Positions 39,685 through 50,574 are shown, numbered from the stretch's first letter. The stretch: 64,000 bases of DNA from Tritrichomonas musculus (GCA_039105265.1 JAPFFF010000018.1:2356001-2420000); one strand, 5' to 3'. The notes: generated from the sequence alone by a model not told the origin. Program-made: numbers and translations.

Positions 39685-41217
39685 TCATTCATCATTTGCA
39701 GTTATTTGTTCATGAATAGAAATTAGATATTTAATATTTGCTAAAGTATTAAAGAAAATATGCTCCTTGATATTATCACAATTATGCTCAAGTTCTAATT
39801 TGAATTCATATAAAAAATCAATATCAATCAATTCATAAACTTGGAAAACATTAATTTTTGAGTTATTTTGAGTGGTGAATTCTTGATTTAAGCTCAATTC
39901 AACAACTTGAGTAAGAGCTCCTAAAACCCTTTCAACAATTGCTTCCTTAGCATGAATAAAATCACAAAAAATTTCAATTATAATTGGGAATTTTTCAATT
40001 ATTGATCTGGCTCTAGAATTTTGTGACATTTGAACCAATATCGCCAAAAAATGTATTGACTTTGATTTAACCGTAAAAATTTCTGAATCACAAAGTTGAA
40101 TCGCATTAGTAATAATGTCTTCAGAGATCTTAAAATTTATACTACAATCATCAGCTAATATCATAAACAGTTTAAAAACCTCCAACAAAACTTTCTCATC
40201 ATTTCTAAAGGCACCAAAAATTATTTTGACTTTATTTTGGAAAACATCAAATTCAAAAAAATTCAATTTATTTATGCAATAAAAAATTGCTATAATATCT
40301 AAGCAGCTACGAACGATGTCTTCATCATTAAATCCTAAGCACTTCATAACTTCAACAGCGATCTGATTACAGTAAAAATCATCATATATTAAGAAAGATA
40401 ATTGTTCGTTGTTTTCTGTTTTGATCATAGTACTTGAACTTAATTTGAAGCAATATCTAATAAAAGCATCTAAACTAATCATTGCAAGAGACTTCACCTT
40501 TAAATCTGCAAACTCAAACAATATTTTGTAAATTTGCTTATAAATACAAATCTGATCTTGGCTGGTATAAATTAATTCATTAGATACATCATTTGGTATA
40601 TCAAGAATCAAAGCTATAACATTCATCATGAGTTTAACTTTAGTATCTAAAATATTAGGATTTATATAGTGATTTCTATAATCTAAATTAATTAATTTAG
40701 TAAATCCTTTATTATTAATAAAGAAAAATTTATATGAATTTTCTCTTCTTAAAAGACTGGCAATACAACTCAAATTTGAAATGAATTCAAATGAATTTTC
40801 ATCAGATAAATGATTAAGAAAAATTAAAATATCTTCACTGACAAATTCTTTAATATCGCCAACATATTCATCAAAAACTTTTGTGAGAAGGTCATATAAA
40901 CTACGGTAAAAAACATTTGAATCCATTTTAATCAGAAAAGAGAAAATTGAATAAAAATCGTTCTCTACTAATTGATTAGCTGTTAATGATCCCTCTATTA
41001 TCATATTTTTAATTGTTTCAATCAAAGGCTCTGATCTTCCTGGATCATTAAAATCAAATAATTGCTGTTTTTTCACTGAAAGCATATAAATACCATCTTC
41101 GTTGTTTTCTGCATCATTGTCATTTAAATTTGAATTGTAATTATCAACAACTGCTTGTATCGCCTGAAAAGATGAGTAACCTTCATCATTATCTTTATAG
41201 ACAAGAACATCTGACAT
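39685..41217 (-). CDS. Helical-repeat protein, ARM/HEAT-like
   Basis: A 510-residue all-helical protein. After an acidic N-terminus (residues 1-50) the chain is a run of amphipathic helices of about 15-20 residues (for example SLYDLLTKVFDEYVGDI, IVRSCLDIIAIFYCINKL, VLLEVFKLFMILADDC), the pattern of ARM/HEAT solenoids. No single repeat is strong enough to name a family. Such proteins are protein-binding scaffolds. The frame is intact, and a TCATTA initiator overlaps the first base of the start codon. Confidence 0.6.
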   Translation of the reverse strand: MSDVLVYKDNDEGYSSFQAIQAVVDNYNSNLNDNDAENNEDGIYMLSVKKQQLFDFNDPGRSEPLIETIKNMIIEGSLTANQLVENDFYSIFSFLIKMDSNVFYRSLYDLLTKVFDEYVGDIKEFVSEDILIFLNHLSDENSFEFISNLSCIASLLRRENSYKFFFINNKGFTKLINLDYRNHYINPNILDTKVKLMMNVIALILDIPNDVSNELIYTSQDQICIYKQIYKILFEFADLKVKSLAMISLDAFIRYCFKLSSSTMIKTENNEQLSFLIYDDFYCNQIAVEVMKCLGFNDEDIVRSCLDIIAIFYCINKLNFFEFDVFQNKVKIIFGAFRNDEKVLLEVFKLFMILADDCSINFKISEDIITNAIQLCDSEIFTVKSKSIHFLAILVQMSQNSRARSIIEKFPIIIEIFCDFIHAKEAIVERVLGALTQVVELSLNQEFTTQNNSKINVFQVYELIDIDFLYEFKLELEHNCDNIKEHIFFNTLANIKYLISIHEQITANDE

Positions 41218-41222
41218 AATGA
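41217..41222 (-). promoter_or_regulatory. Initiator element overlapping the start codon
   Basis: On the minus strand TCATTA is followed by TG, so its last A is the A of the ATG. Transcription starting at the A of TCA would leave a leader of only three bases. Confidence 0.45.
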
Positions 41223-41409
41223 ATGTTTAAAATTATAAAATTTTCTTCTGAAAAATTGAAAGAGTTCTCAATTTTCTCATTGAATTTCATTTTACTTGGA
41301 ATGTGTGCATATATTAAAACACTAATAAGAAAAGAATGAAAATAATTTAAAAATATGTTATTTTAGTTGATTCTACATCATATGATTATCAAAAGAAACA
41401 ATTAATTAT

Positions 41410-42981
41410 TTAATTGTTTGAATAAGAATAGCCAGAGTCGTATGTTCCGGATTCTGTATTGTTTTCTCCTAAGTCTTTAGGAGGTCTTTCACCATCTGCT
41501 CCATCACCTTCTTGCTGCTCTTCTTCTTCATTTCTAGGCTTTTCGCCGCCATCTTCTTCTTCTTCTTCAATTGGAGGAAGAGGCTTAGGCTTTGGCTCTG
41601 GTAAAGGAGGCCATTCTAAAGGTGTTGTTGATTTCATTCCCCATCCGAAATATAACATGACCATTTTATCACCATTATCAGTTGATAATATATTTAAGCC
41701 TGGCCATGTATTTGAACGAAGCCAGTAATGTTTCCGCATTGAAATTAGACTGCTTCCTGGTTCAATAATTCGTGTTGACCAGCTTGGAACATTTCCTTCT
41801 AAAGGTTCATCTAATGTAATTGGTCGAAGGATAGGCGGTCCTTTTTCAGTGACAGGCTCTGCTTCTTCTTCTTCTGTTTCTGGTGCCCAGAATTCGACTC
41901 TTCCTTGTGGAAGTATACAAGGAGTTCGATGGACAAATTGTTCAATTGATGTAATTGGTTTAGGTTGCCATTCTTCATCCATTTGAATTGGGGCATTTGA
42001 ATCAAGTGGCTGTTCTTCTTCTGGCTCTTCTTCAGGATTATATTGTCCTTTAGGAGCGAGTGTACATGAATGAACAACACGAGCAATGAATGTTCTGAGC
42101 AATTCTTTTTCTGTACCTTCGAAACGGCCAGCTGGAGCTATAACCGGTGCATTTAAGTTTCCTGTGAACATTTGTTTGATTGATCTTGATGCAACAATTT
42201 GATGTGGGAGTATATCTGGGAGTAAAGTCCACTTTCCACCAAGAGCGGTACAAACAAAATAGCTGTTAAGGTTTGGTCCTGAATCTTCTTCAATTGGTGC
42301 TTTTTGTTCTTTGGGATCTGGTGGTGGTGCGTCTTCAGCTGGTTCATTCTTTTCTTCTTCTTCAGCTGCTTCTGCATGAGGTCTTTCACCTTCATTGAAT
42401 TCAGCTTCAACAATGTAGTAGTCTTTTTCTACACCCATAACCTTTCCCCAAAAGTGTGCAGTTGCAAGAGGTTTTGAACGAACAAGCTTTTGAATTGATT
42501 GCTGTAAAAGTATTGATTCTTGTTCGGTAAGTCCAATTCCAACTTGACTAACAAAACGAAGATCAAGAAGAGTATTTGGAACTTCACCTTCATTTACTGT
42601 TTCTTCTTCTTCATGTTTTTCTTCTGCGTTTCCTTCTTCATCACCATCTTCTTTTGGTTCTGGCTGATCTTCTTCTTCTTCTTCACCTTCGGCTGTTAAC
42701 TTCTGTTTTGGAAAAAGATTCATTCGAATTCTGGAGAGCGTTTCACGTGCGAGTGAAAGATTTGGTCCTTGCTTCTCGTGAAGCGAAAGTAATGGATCTC
42801 GTTCGGGTTGTCTCTTTTCTTTAATAATATAAGAAAAAGGTTCAAAATAATCGATTGGGCGATCTGCACCAAAATCAACGATATTAACGATGGTTTCACC
42901 AACGTGTTGAAGAACAGAGGTGGGTGCATTTTCAGCTTCTGTCTCAAGGTAGCTAATAGCCCCTTCGATATCCTCAGTCAT
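41410..42981 (-). CDS. Radial spoke head protein 4/6
   Basis: A 523-residue protein of the RSPH4A/RSPH6A family. Near the N-terminus ISYLETEAENAPTSVLQHVG matches the conserved start; later LLDLRFVSQVGIGLTEQESI, ATAHFWGKVMGVEKDYYIVE, SYFVCTALGGKWTLLPDILP, and SWSTRIIEPGSSLISMRKHY with WLRSNTWPG follow in family order. Glu/Pro-rich acidic inserts separate the conserved blocks (about 95-135, 205-240, 480-523). It forms the head of radial spokes that connect outer doublets to the central pair and tune dynein in motile 9+2 flagella. Its presence fits a flagellated protist. Confidence 0.93.
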   Translation of the reverse strand: MTEDIEGAISYLETEAENAPTSVLQHVGETIVNIVDFGADRPIDYFEPFSYIIKEKRQPERDPLLSLHEKQGPNLSLARETLSRIRMNLFPKQKLTAEGEEEEEDQPEPKEDGDEEGNAEEKHEEEETVNEGEVPNTLLDLRFVSQVGIGLTEQESILLQQSIQKLVRSKPLATAHFWGKVMGVEKDYYIVEAEFNEGERPHAEAAEEEEKNEPAEDAPPPDPKEQKAPIEEDSGPNLNSYFVCTALGGKWTLLPDILPHQIVASRSIKQMFTGNLNAPVIAPAGRFEGTEKELLRTFIARVVHSCTLAPKGQYNPEEEPEEEQPLDSNAPIQMDEEWQPKPITSIEQFVHRTPCILPQGRVEFWAPETEEEEAEPVTEKGPPILRPITLDEPLEGNVPSWSTRIIEPGSSLISMRKHYWLRSNTWPGLNILSTDNGDKMVMLYFGWGMKSTTPLEWPPLPEPKPKPLPPIEEEEEDGGEKPRNEEEEQQEGDGADGERPPKDLGENNTESGTYDSGYSYSNN

Positions 42982-43645
42982 TTATGAATTTTCTAACGTA
43001 TTTTTTGCTAAAAGAGAATTGATAAACAATTTAAAACGGTTTTTAATATATTTCAAAAAAGATGTTATCATATTGAATATAAAATAATCGTTGATAATAA
43101 TTTTTTTTTGATTTTATCAAAAAACGTGTTCAAAGTATTTCATGCTTTGAGAAATCCATAATGTCACAATAACATATTATGCATTTAGCATTTGTTTTAT
43201 AAATTTAATTTATAAAAAAAACAGAATTCATAAATATTTATCTTTATTTTATAGAATAAAGAAGAAATTTAAAGATGTATTTATATGCTTTAATGTATTA
43301 CCAAATAAGTGGCATGATAAATGGCATTCAATTCATAAAAAAAATCTTTATTCTTTAATTTATCTATTTAATATTTTTACAAAAAAAAAAAAAAAAAAAA
43401 AGCATTTATGGTGCATGCATATATAAAGCAAGAAGAATGACTATTTGTCATTCTTTAACCTTTAATATGATCATTTAGATTTCAAATTTTGTAAAGAAAA
43501 AGAAATTGGATACTTTTCATCAATAAATTATGATCACAATAAATACGAATATTTGATTGACATTCCAAACTTATGAATCAAAGATTCTGTTGTTTGAAAA
43601 AATATCCTGAAAATGAATTTTTAAACGTTCTTTATTCAAATTAGA
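42982..43645. other. Divergent intergenic region
   Basis: It separates the divergent radial spoke and ORC3-like genes. A pure A run of about 22 bases lies at 43381-43402, and ATGCATATAT occurs near 43417. No gene is seen. Confidence 0.5.
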
Positions 43646-45019
43646 ATGGATTGTGTTAGAGTGACTGTGCAAACTGCTCAAGCAGTGCCAAAAGATAAAG
43701 CTATTGATCCATTTAGTATAATTGATAAGGAAATTGAAGATTGGTGGAAAACTTTTTTTACGTCGTCTGTAGAAGTATTAATGAAAAATCTTTCAGACTT
43801 TTTTGAAGAACATGACAACTCGCCATTTCCTGTTGTAGCTCATGTTATTCCTCCACAAGATAGTTCAGATTCGGCTTGCTTTGTTGAATCAATGTTATCG
43901 TTAAAAATTCCGTTTTTTGACAAAAAAATACATCATATACAACATGAAAAAATGATTCTTTTTAACTCAGCATCGCCTCCATCTAATGTCCCACGCGTTT
44001 TATCGATATTTTCTTGCTTTAATGCAAACCAACTTTTTGAAGAGTTTGTCCTCAACATTTTAATGATTTTATTCAAATTTGGAATTTCTCCAGAGAATTC
44101 ATTTATCGGAATCATTAGATCTCTTTATTTTGATAAGTATCGATCTTTTTCATATTTAATCACAATTATTAGACAGTCCATACTAGAACATATAACAGAA
44201 AAACATTCAATAGATTTTACCAAATTTTTTGAATCTGATGCCCAATCATACATTCCACATTTTTTAAAACAAAGCTCAAGCAATCAAAAGATGCCAAATG
44301 AAGCACGAATAAAAATTCGTATAAATGCAATAAATCTTTCAAAAGCATTATTAAATTTATTTGAAATAGAGCCATTTATTTTTGCTGGCGTATCTAGTTT
44401 TGATGAAATATATAAAGGATCAAATTACACTAAACTTTTATCCAAGATAAGAACAATGGATCAAGAAGTATTTAAAAAATATTTAGAAGAAGAAACGCAT
44501 GAACTTTGCTCAATGTTTTCAGAGGCCTTAATCAAAAAAGAAGAGTCTCCTGCACCAGCTATTACAAGAGCCAAGTCAAGGCATTCACGCCAAATGGCTA
44601 TTCTTGGAATGTCAAATGATAATGATAAAAGTTTGCCTGTAAATGTTCTTGATTCATTTTTTGCAAACGCATTCAAGCAGATAAATGAAAAATCACCAAA
44701 TATTTTCAAAATTTCTGGCTTAGGAACTTTCGATCCACGAAATGATTTACTTGAAATGCTTCAAGATCCAAAGACAGATAATGATACAGCAATTGCTTAC
44801 CAAATCCTCAATGAGCAAGAAGCTAAAACTGTTAATGTAGCAGATTGGCTGAATGCTTTTTCAGCTAGAATTAATATCAAGAATAAAAAAGTCGATGATG
44901 AAGATAAAGCCATAACATTATCCAGATTTCAAGTTTCAGTTAGTGAATTAGAATATCTTGGCTTTGTTGATAAAAGGACTAGAAAACCAGGAACTTTCCG
45001 TCGTATTATACGTGTTTAA
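43646..45019 (+). CDS. ORC3: Origin recognition complex subunit 3-like protein
   Basis: A 457-residue protein, shorter than animal ORC3 (about 710). The strongest match is the C-terminus: IAYQILNEQEAKTVNVADWL, then NAFSARI, then RFQVSVSELEYLGFVDKRTR. This parallels human ORC3, where an AYQLH...LVDWSEAFATV segment leads into an ARFIRAVSELELLGFIKPT winged helix. In the middle, FGISPENSFIGIIRSLYFDK resembles the 'S-x-x-FL-x-x-L-x-x-x-LL-E-HF' helical segment of ORC3. The AAA-like N-terminal half is reduced, and no Walker motif is seen, as is normal for ORC3. It would be part of the origin-binding complex that loads MCM helicase. ORC subunits other than ORC1 are hard to detect in deep-branching protists, so this call deserves a profile search. 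Confidence 0.7.
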   Translation: MDCVRVTVQTAQAVPKDKAIDPFSIIDKEIEDWWKTFFTSSVEVLMKNLSDFFEEHDNSPFPVVAHVIPPQDSSDSACFVESMLSLKIPFFDKKIHHIQHEKMILFNSASPPSNVPRVLSIFSCFNANQLFEEFVLNILMILFKFGISPENSFIGIIRSLYFDKYRSFSYLITIIRQSILEHITEKHSIDFTKFFESDAQSYIPHFLKQSSSNQKMPNEARIKIRINAINLSKALLNLFEIEPFIFAGVSSFDEIYKGSNYTKLLSKIRTMDQEVFKKYLEEETHELCSMFSEALIKKEESPAPAITRAKSRHSRQMAILGMSNDNDKSLPVNVLDSFFANAFKQINEKSPNIFKISGLGTFDPRNDLLEMLQDPKTDNDTAIAYQILNEQEAKTVNVADWLNAFSARINIKNKKVDDEDKAITLSRFQVSVSELEYLGFVDKRTRKPGTFRRIIRV

Positions 45020-45521
45020 AAAGTATATTATTTTATGTAATTAAATATTATTATTGTGATCTCTTTCTTTTATATATATGTGTATTTAAATACTTGCCCT
45101 ACCAAATTCAATCTTGATTATATAATATAACTTGATTTTGCATCATAAAAATTTGGTACAATCAAAAAAAAATTAATAGCCTTATGTGTTTACTGTTATG
45201 TTAAATTTCTTAAGGGTGACTTGTATTATCATTTGTTGAAAATTAAGATATCATTTTTTTCATATTCTCATTATTTCAATGAAAATATCTATAAATCATA
45301 ATAAAAAACAGTCAATGCAACTACATCATGTATAGCACATTAAAATTCAAAGACATATTAAGAAAATATAAAAAAATCAGAGATCAATTTGAATGCACAA
45401 AAAGAAACTCTGAAATAGATAAATTGAATTTAAATCGTATAAAACAGAGAATTCGACAAGATACAAAAAAAAAATATAATTTACTAACATAAAATAAAAT
45501 AAAAAACATAAATAATTATTT
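45020..45521. other. Convergent intergenic region
   Basis: AT-rich DNA between two convergent genes. ACCAAATTCAATCTTGATTA near 45111 is not matched elsewhere in the window. No gene is seen. Confidence 0.45.
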
Positions 45522-48500
45522 CTATTGCTGCTTTTTCAAAGCCAAATAATTTTTCCCTACTTGTGATACAGATGCTTCAAATTCAGGGACACTTATATCT
45601 TTATCATCAAATTGATCAAGTTCATCGAAACAATGAAGGACATGAATAATTACATGATCTCTTTCAGTCAAATAACGGACTCTTGTTTTGGCTATATCTT
45701 CTTGGTGTTTAGTTTCAAGAGCCATTAATTTGAATTCAAATTTGGCCGTAAGCATTTGTTCTTCACGCTTCATCTGATCAATTAACGATTGAATTTTCAT
45801 TTCATTAGATTTTTTAATAATATTCAAATGATAAAGATCATTCAACATTTTTTTGTTTCTTTTTTCACTATTCTCTAAAGAATCAGCCATTCTTTTAACT
45901 AACTCATCTTTTTCGTCATTTTGTGATTTATAATTTTTCAATGATTCATTTAATTTGTTTTCAATATCATTTTTGTTCTTTTCAAGTTGACTTGTTAAAT
46001 CTTCGTATTTATGAATGATTTGCTTTACTTTTTGCTTATGTTGCTTTTCTTTTAATTTGATACGTTTTGTAAGCGATTCAATTTCATTTTGCAATTCTTT
46101 AATTTGTTCGTCTTTTTTTAGATCGCATTGTTTAATAGAATCTATCGTCGCCATAGATTCGCTCGCTTTCATTTTTAATTCTTCAATCTCGTTTATTTTG
46201 TCGCTGATTGTTTTTTCTAATTGGAAAACATGCTTTTGGTAATCTTCATTTTTTTGATGCATTTCAATTTTAATTTCATTTTTGGATTTTTCTAATGATA
46301 TGTTTTGTTGTTGAATCATTTCTTTTTCTTTCTGTATTTTTTCTATTTCTTGGTTCAGATTTGAAATAATTGCTTCTTTTGATTGAACAACTTGTTGTAA
46401 TTCTTCATTTTGGGGGATGACAACTGAAGAGTTTTGGATCTCATCGAGTAGTGATTGATTTTGCGTTTTCGCTTTCTTTAATTTTTTTGATAAACTTGTT
46501 ACCATTGATAGAACCTCACTGGCATTGGTACAGCCAAGAGATCTTTGGACTTGTGAAAGCTCCTCTGATATTTTTCGAAGTTTAATAAGTTCTTTCTCTT
46601 GGCATATATTAATCAATGAGGCTATACTGAAGAGAGAAAAAGTATCATCTGAGTTCCAGCCTTCATTTGAAATCGCTTGAATTGCTCTCTTTCGATCGTC
46701 TAAAGAGCCATTAAATAATAAATCTACAGAAATAAATTGTGGATCAATTAGCTTGTTCTCTTTCATAAATGATTCGAGTTTATCTGTTTCATTGCTAATG
46801 AAATTAATTAAATTTTGATTTTGAATTGGCGAAATTTCTTGATTGTTTAAAAACTTATAGAAGCCAGATATCGTTGCTTTTAAAATTGATTGCGCATTAT
46901 CATTATGATTTTGATATTTAAGAATTTCTTTATCAACTAATTCTTCTTTTTGCTTTTTTTCATTAAGTTGATTCAATATTTTTTTATTTTCTTTCAATTT
47001 TTCAAAAATTATTTGAAATATTGTTTCTATTTTTTCTGCAGGAGTTGATGTTTGAGAAACAAGAATAGGAACTAATTTATTGCGTATTTCATCTTCATTT
47101 TCAAGTTTCTTTGTAAAAGAGTTATTTATTATCTCTAAACATTTATTATCAATTGAATTTACACAATCTATAGCTTTTTGCTTTTCTTTTGCATTTTCCT
47201 TTTCAAGCTTTTTAACTTGCTGGGTTAAAACTTTTGAATTCGCTTGTTCGTTTGAATATAATTGTTCAAATTCTGTTAAAAGTTGTGACTGCTTTCTTAT
47301 TAAACAAATCAAATCTTCTTTTTCTTTCGCAAAAATTTGAAAATCATCTTTTTGCTTTTCAACAACTGATTTGATTAATGAAAGTGCTCTTTCCATTTGT
47401 TGTGAATCTTTCTTAACTGAATTGTATGCTGAATTAGCTTCAGCATGAGATGCACGAGCTGCTTGAAGTTGAGACAAAAGAGTTTTATTATCTTCTTCTA
47501 GTCTTTGATTTTCAAGTTCAAGTGAGGTTATCTTTTTGGAATTTTCTGCAATCTTAGACTTATTTTCTGCTTCTGCCTCAGCAAGCCTTGCTTTAATATG
47601 CTTTTTTGTTTTATTAATAGATGCAATTTTAATTGCACTTTTACTACATTTTTCTTGTAACTCATTTGTAAGTTTTTTATATTGTTGAATTTGATGAGTT
47701 AATTCTTGTTCAGATAAAGTTTTTTGAGATAATTGGCTTACTAACCTTTCATGTTCTTCGTTTTTATGAGAGAGTTTTGTTTGAATATTTTGAATTTGAA
47801 ATGTGAGATCATGAATTTGTCCATCTTTTTTACTGTTATCTATTTCTAATTGTTCCTTCACTTGGTTTAGTTGATCATAAAGATATTCTTTTTCGTTATT
47901 AAATTTTTTTGAATCTTGGAGTTGAGATAAAGTATCTTGCAGTCGATTATTTGTAAATTCTTCATTTTCCTTAAATTTTTGGAGGCTAGCATCTTTTTGT
48001 GAAAGTTGATTTGTTAGTGTTTGATTTTCTGTTTGAAGCTGACGAATTATTTCTTTATATTTATGAAACTTTGATTTAATCTTTTCAATTGCTTCTGATG
48101 AAATTACTTCATTTTGAGGAGGTAATTCTTGAGAAACATTTATTTCCCTGAATTCAACAGGTCTCTCATCTTTCAATTTTATAAAAGCATTTAAAACATC
48201 AGAATAAGACGAAATTTGCTTTCCAGATAAAGAGATTAATCTACTAAAAAATTGTTGTTCATCTGATTTGGCTTGATTGTTCTCATCTTTTAAATTAGAA
48301 ATTTCTATATTGAGCGAATCAATAATTTCTTGATTTTCTTGGCATTTTTTTGACATCAAATTTTTCTCATTTTGGAGTTGTTCATATTTTGCTTCGTTTC
48401 CTTGGCGCTTATTTTCAATTTCTTGGCATTTCATTTGCGAAAGTTTTAATCTATTTTGTAAATTGTCACAATTTTTATTAGATTCTTGTAATTGCGTTGT

Positions 48501-48707
48501 AAGTTCACGAATTTTCATATGTGCATTTTCAAGTTCTGGAAATAATTCGCTTTTAACTCGAGAAAGTTGAGATTTTAATGATTGGTTTTCTTCTTTAAGA
48601 ATGATGTTTTCCTCTTTTAATTGAATATTACTAAATTCGCTCGCTTTAGTAAAATTTCTTGTCTGTCCAATTTGTGGATCTTGATCAGAAGAAAAAGAGA
48701 AATTCAT
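45522..48707 (-). CDS. Giant coiled-coil protein, 1061 residues
   Basis: Residues about 25-150 and 205-1040 are coiled coil. Between about 590 and 720 the heptads weaken into a mixed helical stretch (ISGFYKFLNNQEISPIQNQN, LFNGSLDDRKRAIQAISNEG, FSLFSIASLINICQEKELIK) that could be a small folded domain. No membrane anchor or enzymatic motif is seen. It is similar in style to, but not a close copy of, the protein at 33414. Scaffold, tether or flagellar/cytoskeletal roles are possible. Confidence 0.85.
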   Translation of the reverse strand: MNFSFSSDQDPQIGQTRNFTKASEFSNIQLKEENIILKEENQSLKSQLSRVKSELFPELENAHMKIRELTTQLQESNKNCDNLQNRLKLSQMKCQEIENKRQGNEAKYEQLQNEKNLMSKKCQENQEIIDSLNIEISNLKDENNQAKSDEQQFFSRLISLSGKQISSYSDVLNAFIKLKDERPVEFREINVSQELPPQNEVISSEAIEKIKSKFHKYKEIIRQLQTENQTLTNQLSQKDASLQKFKENEEFTNNRLQDTLSQLQDSKKFNNEKEYLYDQLNQVKEQLEIDNSKKDGQIHDLTFQIQNIQTKLSHKNEEHERLVSQLSQKTLSEQELTHQIQQYKKLTNELQEKCSKSAIKIASINKTKKHIKARLAEAEAENKSKIAENSKKITSLELENQRLEEDNKTLLSQLQAARASHAEANSAYNSVKKDSQQMERALSLIKSVVEKQKDDFQIFAKEKEDLICLIRKQSQLLTEFEQLYSNEQANSKVLTQQVKKLEKENAKEKQKAIDCVNSIDNKCLEIINNSFTKKLENEDEIRNKLVPILVSQTSTPAEKIETIFQIIFEKLKENKKILNQLNEKKQKEELVDKEILKYQNHNDNAQSILKATISGFYKFLNNQEISPIQNQNLINFISNETDKLESFMKENKLIDPQFISVDLLFNGSLDDRKRAIQAISNEGWNSDDTFSLFSIASLINICQEKELIKLRKISEELSQVQRSLGCTNASEVLSMVTSLSKKLKKAKTQNQSLLDEIQNSSVVIPQNEELQQVVQSKEAIISNLNQEIEKIQKEKEMIQQQNISLEKSKNEIKIEMHQKNEDYQKHVFQLEKTISDKINEIEELKMKASESMATIDSIKQCDLKKDEQIKELQNEIESLTKRIKLKEKQHKQKVKQIIHKYEDLTSQLEKNKNDIENKLNESLKNYKSQNDEKDELVKRMADSLENSEKRNKKMLNDLYHLNIIKKSNEMKIQSLIDQMKREEQMLTAKFEFKLMALETKHQEDIAKTRVRYLTERDHVIIHVLHCFDELDQFDDKDISVPEFEASVSQVGKNYLALKKQQ

Positions 48708-48718
48708 TATTAAACTCT

Positions 48719-48940
48719 TTAAACGTCTTTTTTCACAATTTTCAAATTTAACGAATCCGATTCTAAACTGTCAGTGAAATAATCAATATAAACTCTAATT
48801 AGATAATCAACAAGACGGTTCATAATCGAATACCTCAAATAGCAAGAAATAGCGCAAATATCGAAAACGGCAGGGAAGACCAGAAGTGCAATGATTGAGA
48901 AAAATATTAAGATCAGGTAATACAAATAAAATGGAGACAA
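48719..48940 (-). pseudogene. Possible remnant with a membrane segment
   Basis: A minus-strand frame reads SPFYLYYLILIFFSIIALLV followed by a more polar tail (MNRLVDYLIRVYIDYFTDSL, then ESDSLNLKIVKKDV). It is open upstream but has no ATG before the internal Met. Base composition is more mixed than true intergenic DNA. It could be the tail of a decayed membrane protein. Weak call. Confidence 0.25.
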
Positions 48941-49332
48941 ATAAATGCATGATGGCCTTTTTAACTATTAATTTTAATATTATGCTCAAGGAAGTGTGTA
49001 ATAAAAGATAAGTAAATACAATCTATTTAATTATTAAAGTTTAAATAATAATAAAAGCATATGAAAATAATCATAAAGCATATATGCTTTTTTTATTAAT
49101 ATTTAAATTTTCTTCAAAGGGAAAATAAAATCGTATTATTCATAATTTCTACGAGCATTTATAGTTTTATAAAAATGTAGCAATTGATACAAATGTTGTG
49201 ATTGCACAAAAATCACCAAAAATCCGGCATCAAATGGATTGAAACATTGAGAGAAAAAATGACGAAAGAAGAACGTCTAGATAGAACAATTATTCAGAAT
49301 GACCTAGTCCAAAAAAAATTTTAATTATATTT

Positions 49333-49467
49333 TCGTCACACAAATCAAAAAATCGACCAAGTTTTGATGAAATTGTTGATGAATTGAAAGATTCTTCTTT
49401 CATTAGAACGAAAGAAGTTGAATCATTTCAAGGGAAAACTGCCACTGCTCAAATCCATCTGCTATAA
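49333..49467 (+). pseudogene. Protein kinase C-terminal fragment
   Basis: Forty-four codons read SSHKSKNRPSFDEIVDELKD followed by SSFIRTKEVESFQGK and a stop. NRPSFDEIV is kinase subdomain XI, present in the same form in the RCC1-kinase gene at 59412 (ERPSFSEIV). No upstream kinase core is left. It is a fossil of a kinase gene in the gap between two coiled-coil and Asn-rich genes. Confidence 0.6.
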
Positions 49468-49832
49468 AAAGTGAAATAAAATTGCTACATCATCATCATT
49501 GCCACTACTCCATGTAAAGAAAAGCAACAGAAGAAAGAAATGTAAGAAAGCCTCAAAATTTAGAGATAAAGAAGATTTTAGCGCAATGAATGATAACGGC
49601 TTTATGCTATAAGCATATATGATTACTTTTATCATCCTAAAATACGAATCATTAATTCCATTGTTTTGTTTGAACATTATTAAAATATCTAAAAAGTAAA
49701 ATAATAAAAGTTTAATTTACTAAGCATCAACTATTTTTTTTTTTTTAATATTTGAATGTGCGATATGCTCTATGCGAAATAATACAAATCTTTTGGGGAA
49801 AATATCTTCCTTTTTATAGATTGTATAAATAA
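49468..49832. other. Intergenic DNA
   Basis: AT-rich with ATGCTTAGT-like pieces; no gene is seen. Confidence 0.4.
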
Positions 49833-50084
49833 TTATTTGTTGGTTGGTGGAACATTGACTCTATTACCAAGAATTAATCTAAGTTTTGGCTTATCTGCAT
49901 TTTGAGAATTATTATTAGCATTATTACTAGCGTTTTGAGAATTATTACTATTGTTTGGCGTGTAATTAAATTCCCCATTGTTTTGAGAAGATTCAGTTGG
50001 GATAGGTCCGGCAAACGATCCAAATATATTTTTGTCAACAGTTGCATTTTTTGCAGCATCAGGGAGGATGAGATGAATAGTAGG

Positions 50085-50117
<33 letters not shown>

Positions 50118-50231
50118 GTTGATGTTGTTATTTTGCTGCTGTGCTCCTGATGAAGAAGAAGAAGGTTGTGGGGGAGGAGCAGAATCTTGGCTATTATTTT
50201 GTTTTGGTGTGTAGCGGAATTTAGAACTCAT
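49833..50231 (-). CDS. Small Asn-rich disordered protein
   Basis: A 132-residue protein starting MSSKFRYTPKQNN. Residues 34-48 are an Asn run encoded by an (ATT)n microsatellite on the + strand (about 50083-50120). Three short motifs repeat: FRYTPKQNN and FNYTPNNSN, and IHLILPD and LRLILGN. The rest is Ser, Gln and Asn. No domain is recognised. The repeated YTP and LIL motifs suggest short linear binding sites in a disordered protein. Stable start and stop and ordinary spacing support a real gene. Confidence 0.65.
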
Positions 50232-50574
50232 TTGTCAAAGGTAAATTTTCTGAGAAAAACGATTATACTCTAGTCTGAATTTTAATCATTATTATTTTTG
50301 ATGAAACTAAAATAAATATTTCTCTTATAATTCTTTTTGGATTTTAAATAAGAAAAATCAAGAAATATTATTATAATATTAATACATTGTTTTTTGCTAT
50401 TCAAGATATATATCATTATTTATGAAAAGATTGATGTGTAGAAATATTCAAATAGCATTTAATTTTGAAAACTTATTTGTCTATATACCTTCATTTTCAA
50501 TTCAATTTTTTATTTGATAATTCTATAATAAAAACGCTGCAGTCAACATTTGAAAATTTATTTATTTAATCAAT
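50232..50574. other. Divergent promoter region
   Basis: AT-rich DNA between the Asn-rich gene and the glycosyltransferase fusion; nothing specific is seen. Confidence 0.45.

Noticed and set aside
41459-42824. Several frames overlapping the radial spoke gene
   Set aside because: They are shadows of GAA-rich acidic inserts; the RSPH4/6 frame accounts for the region.
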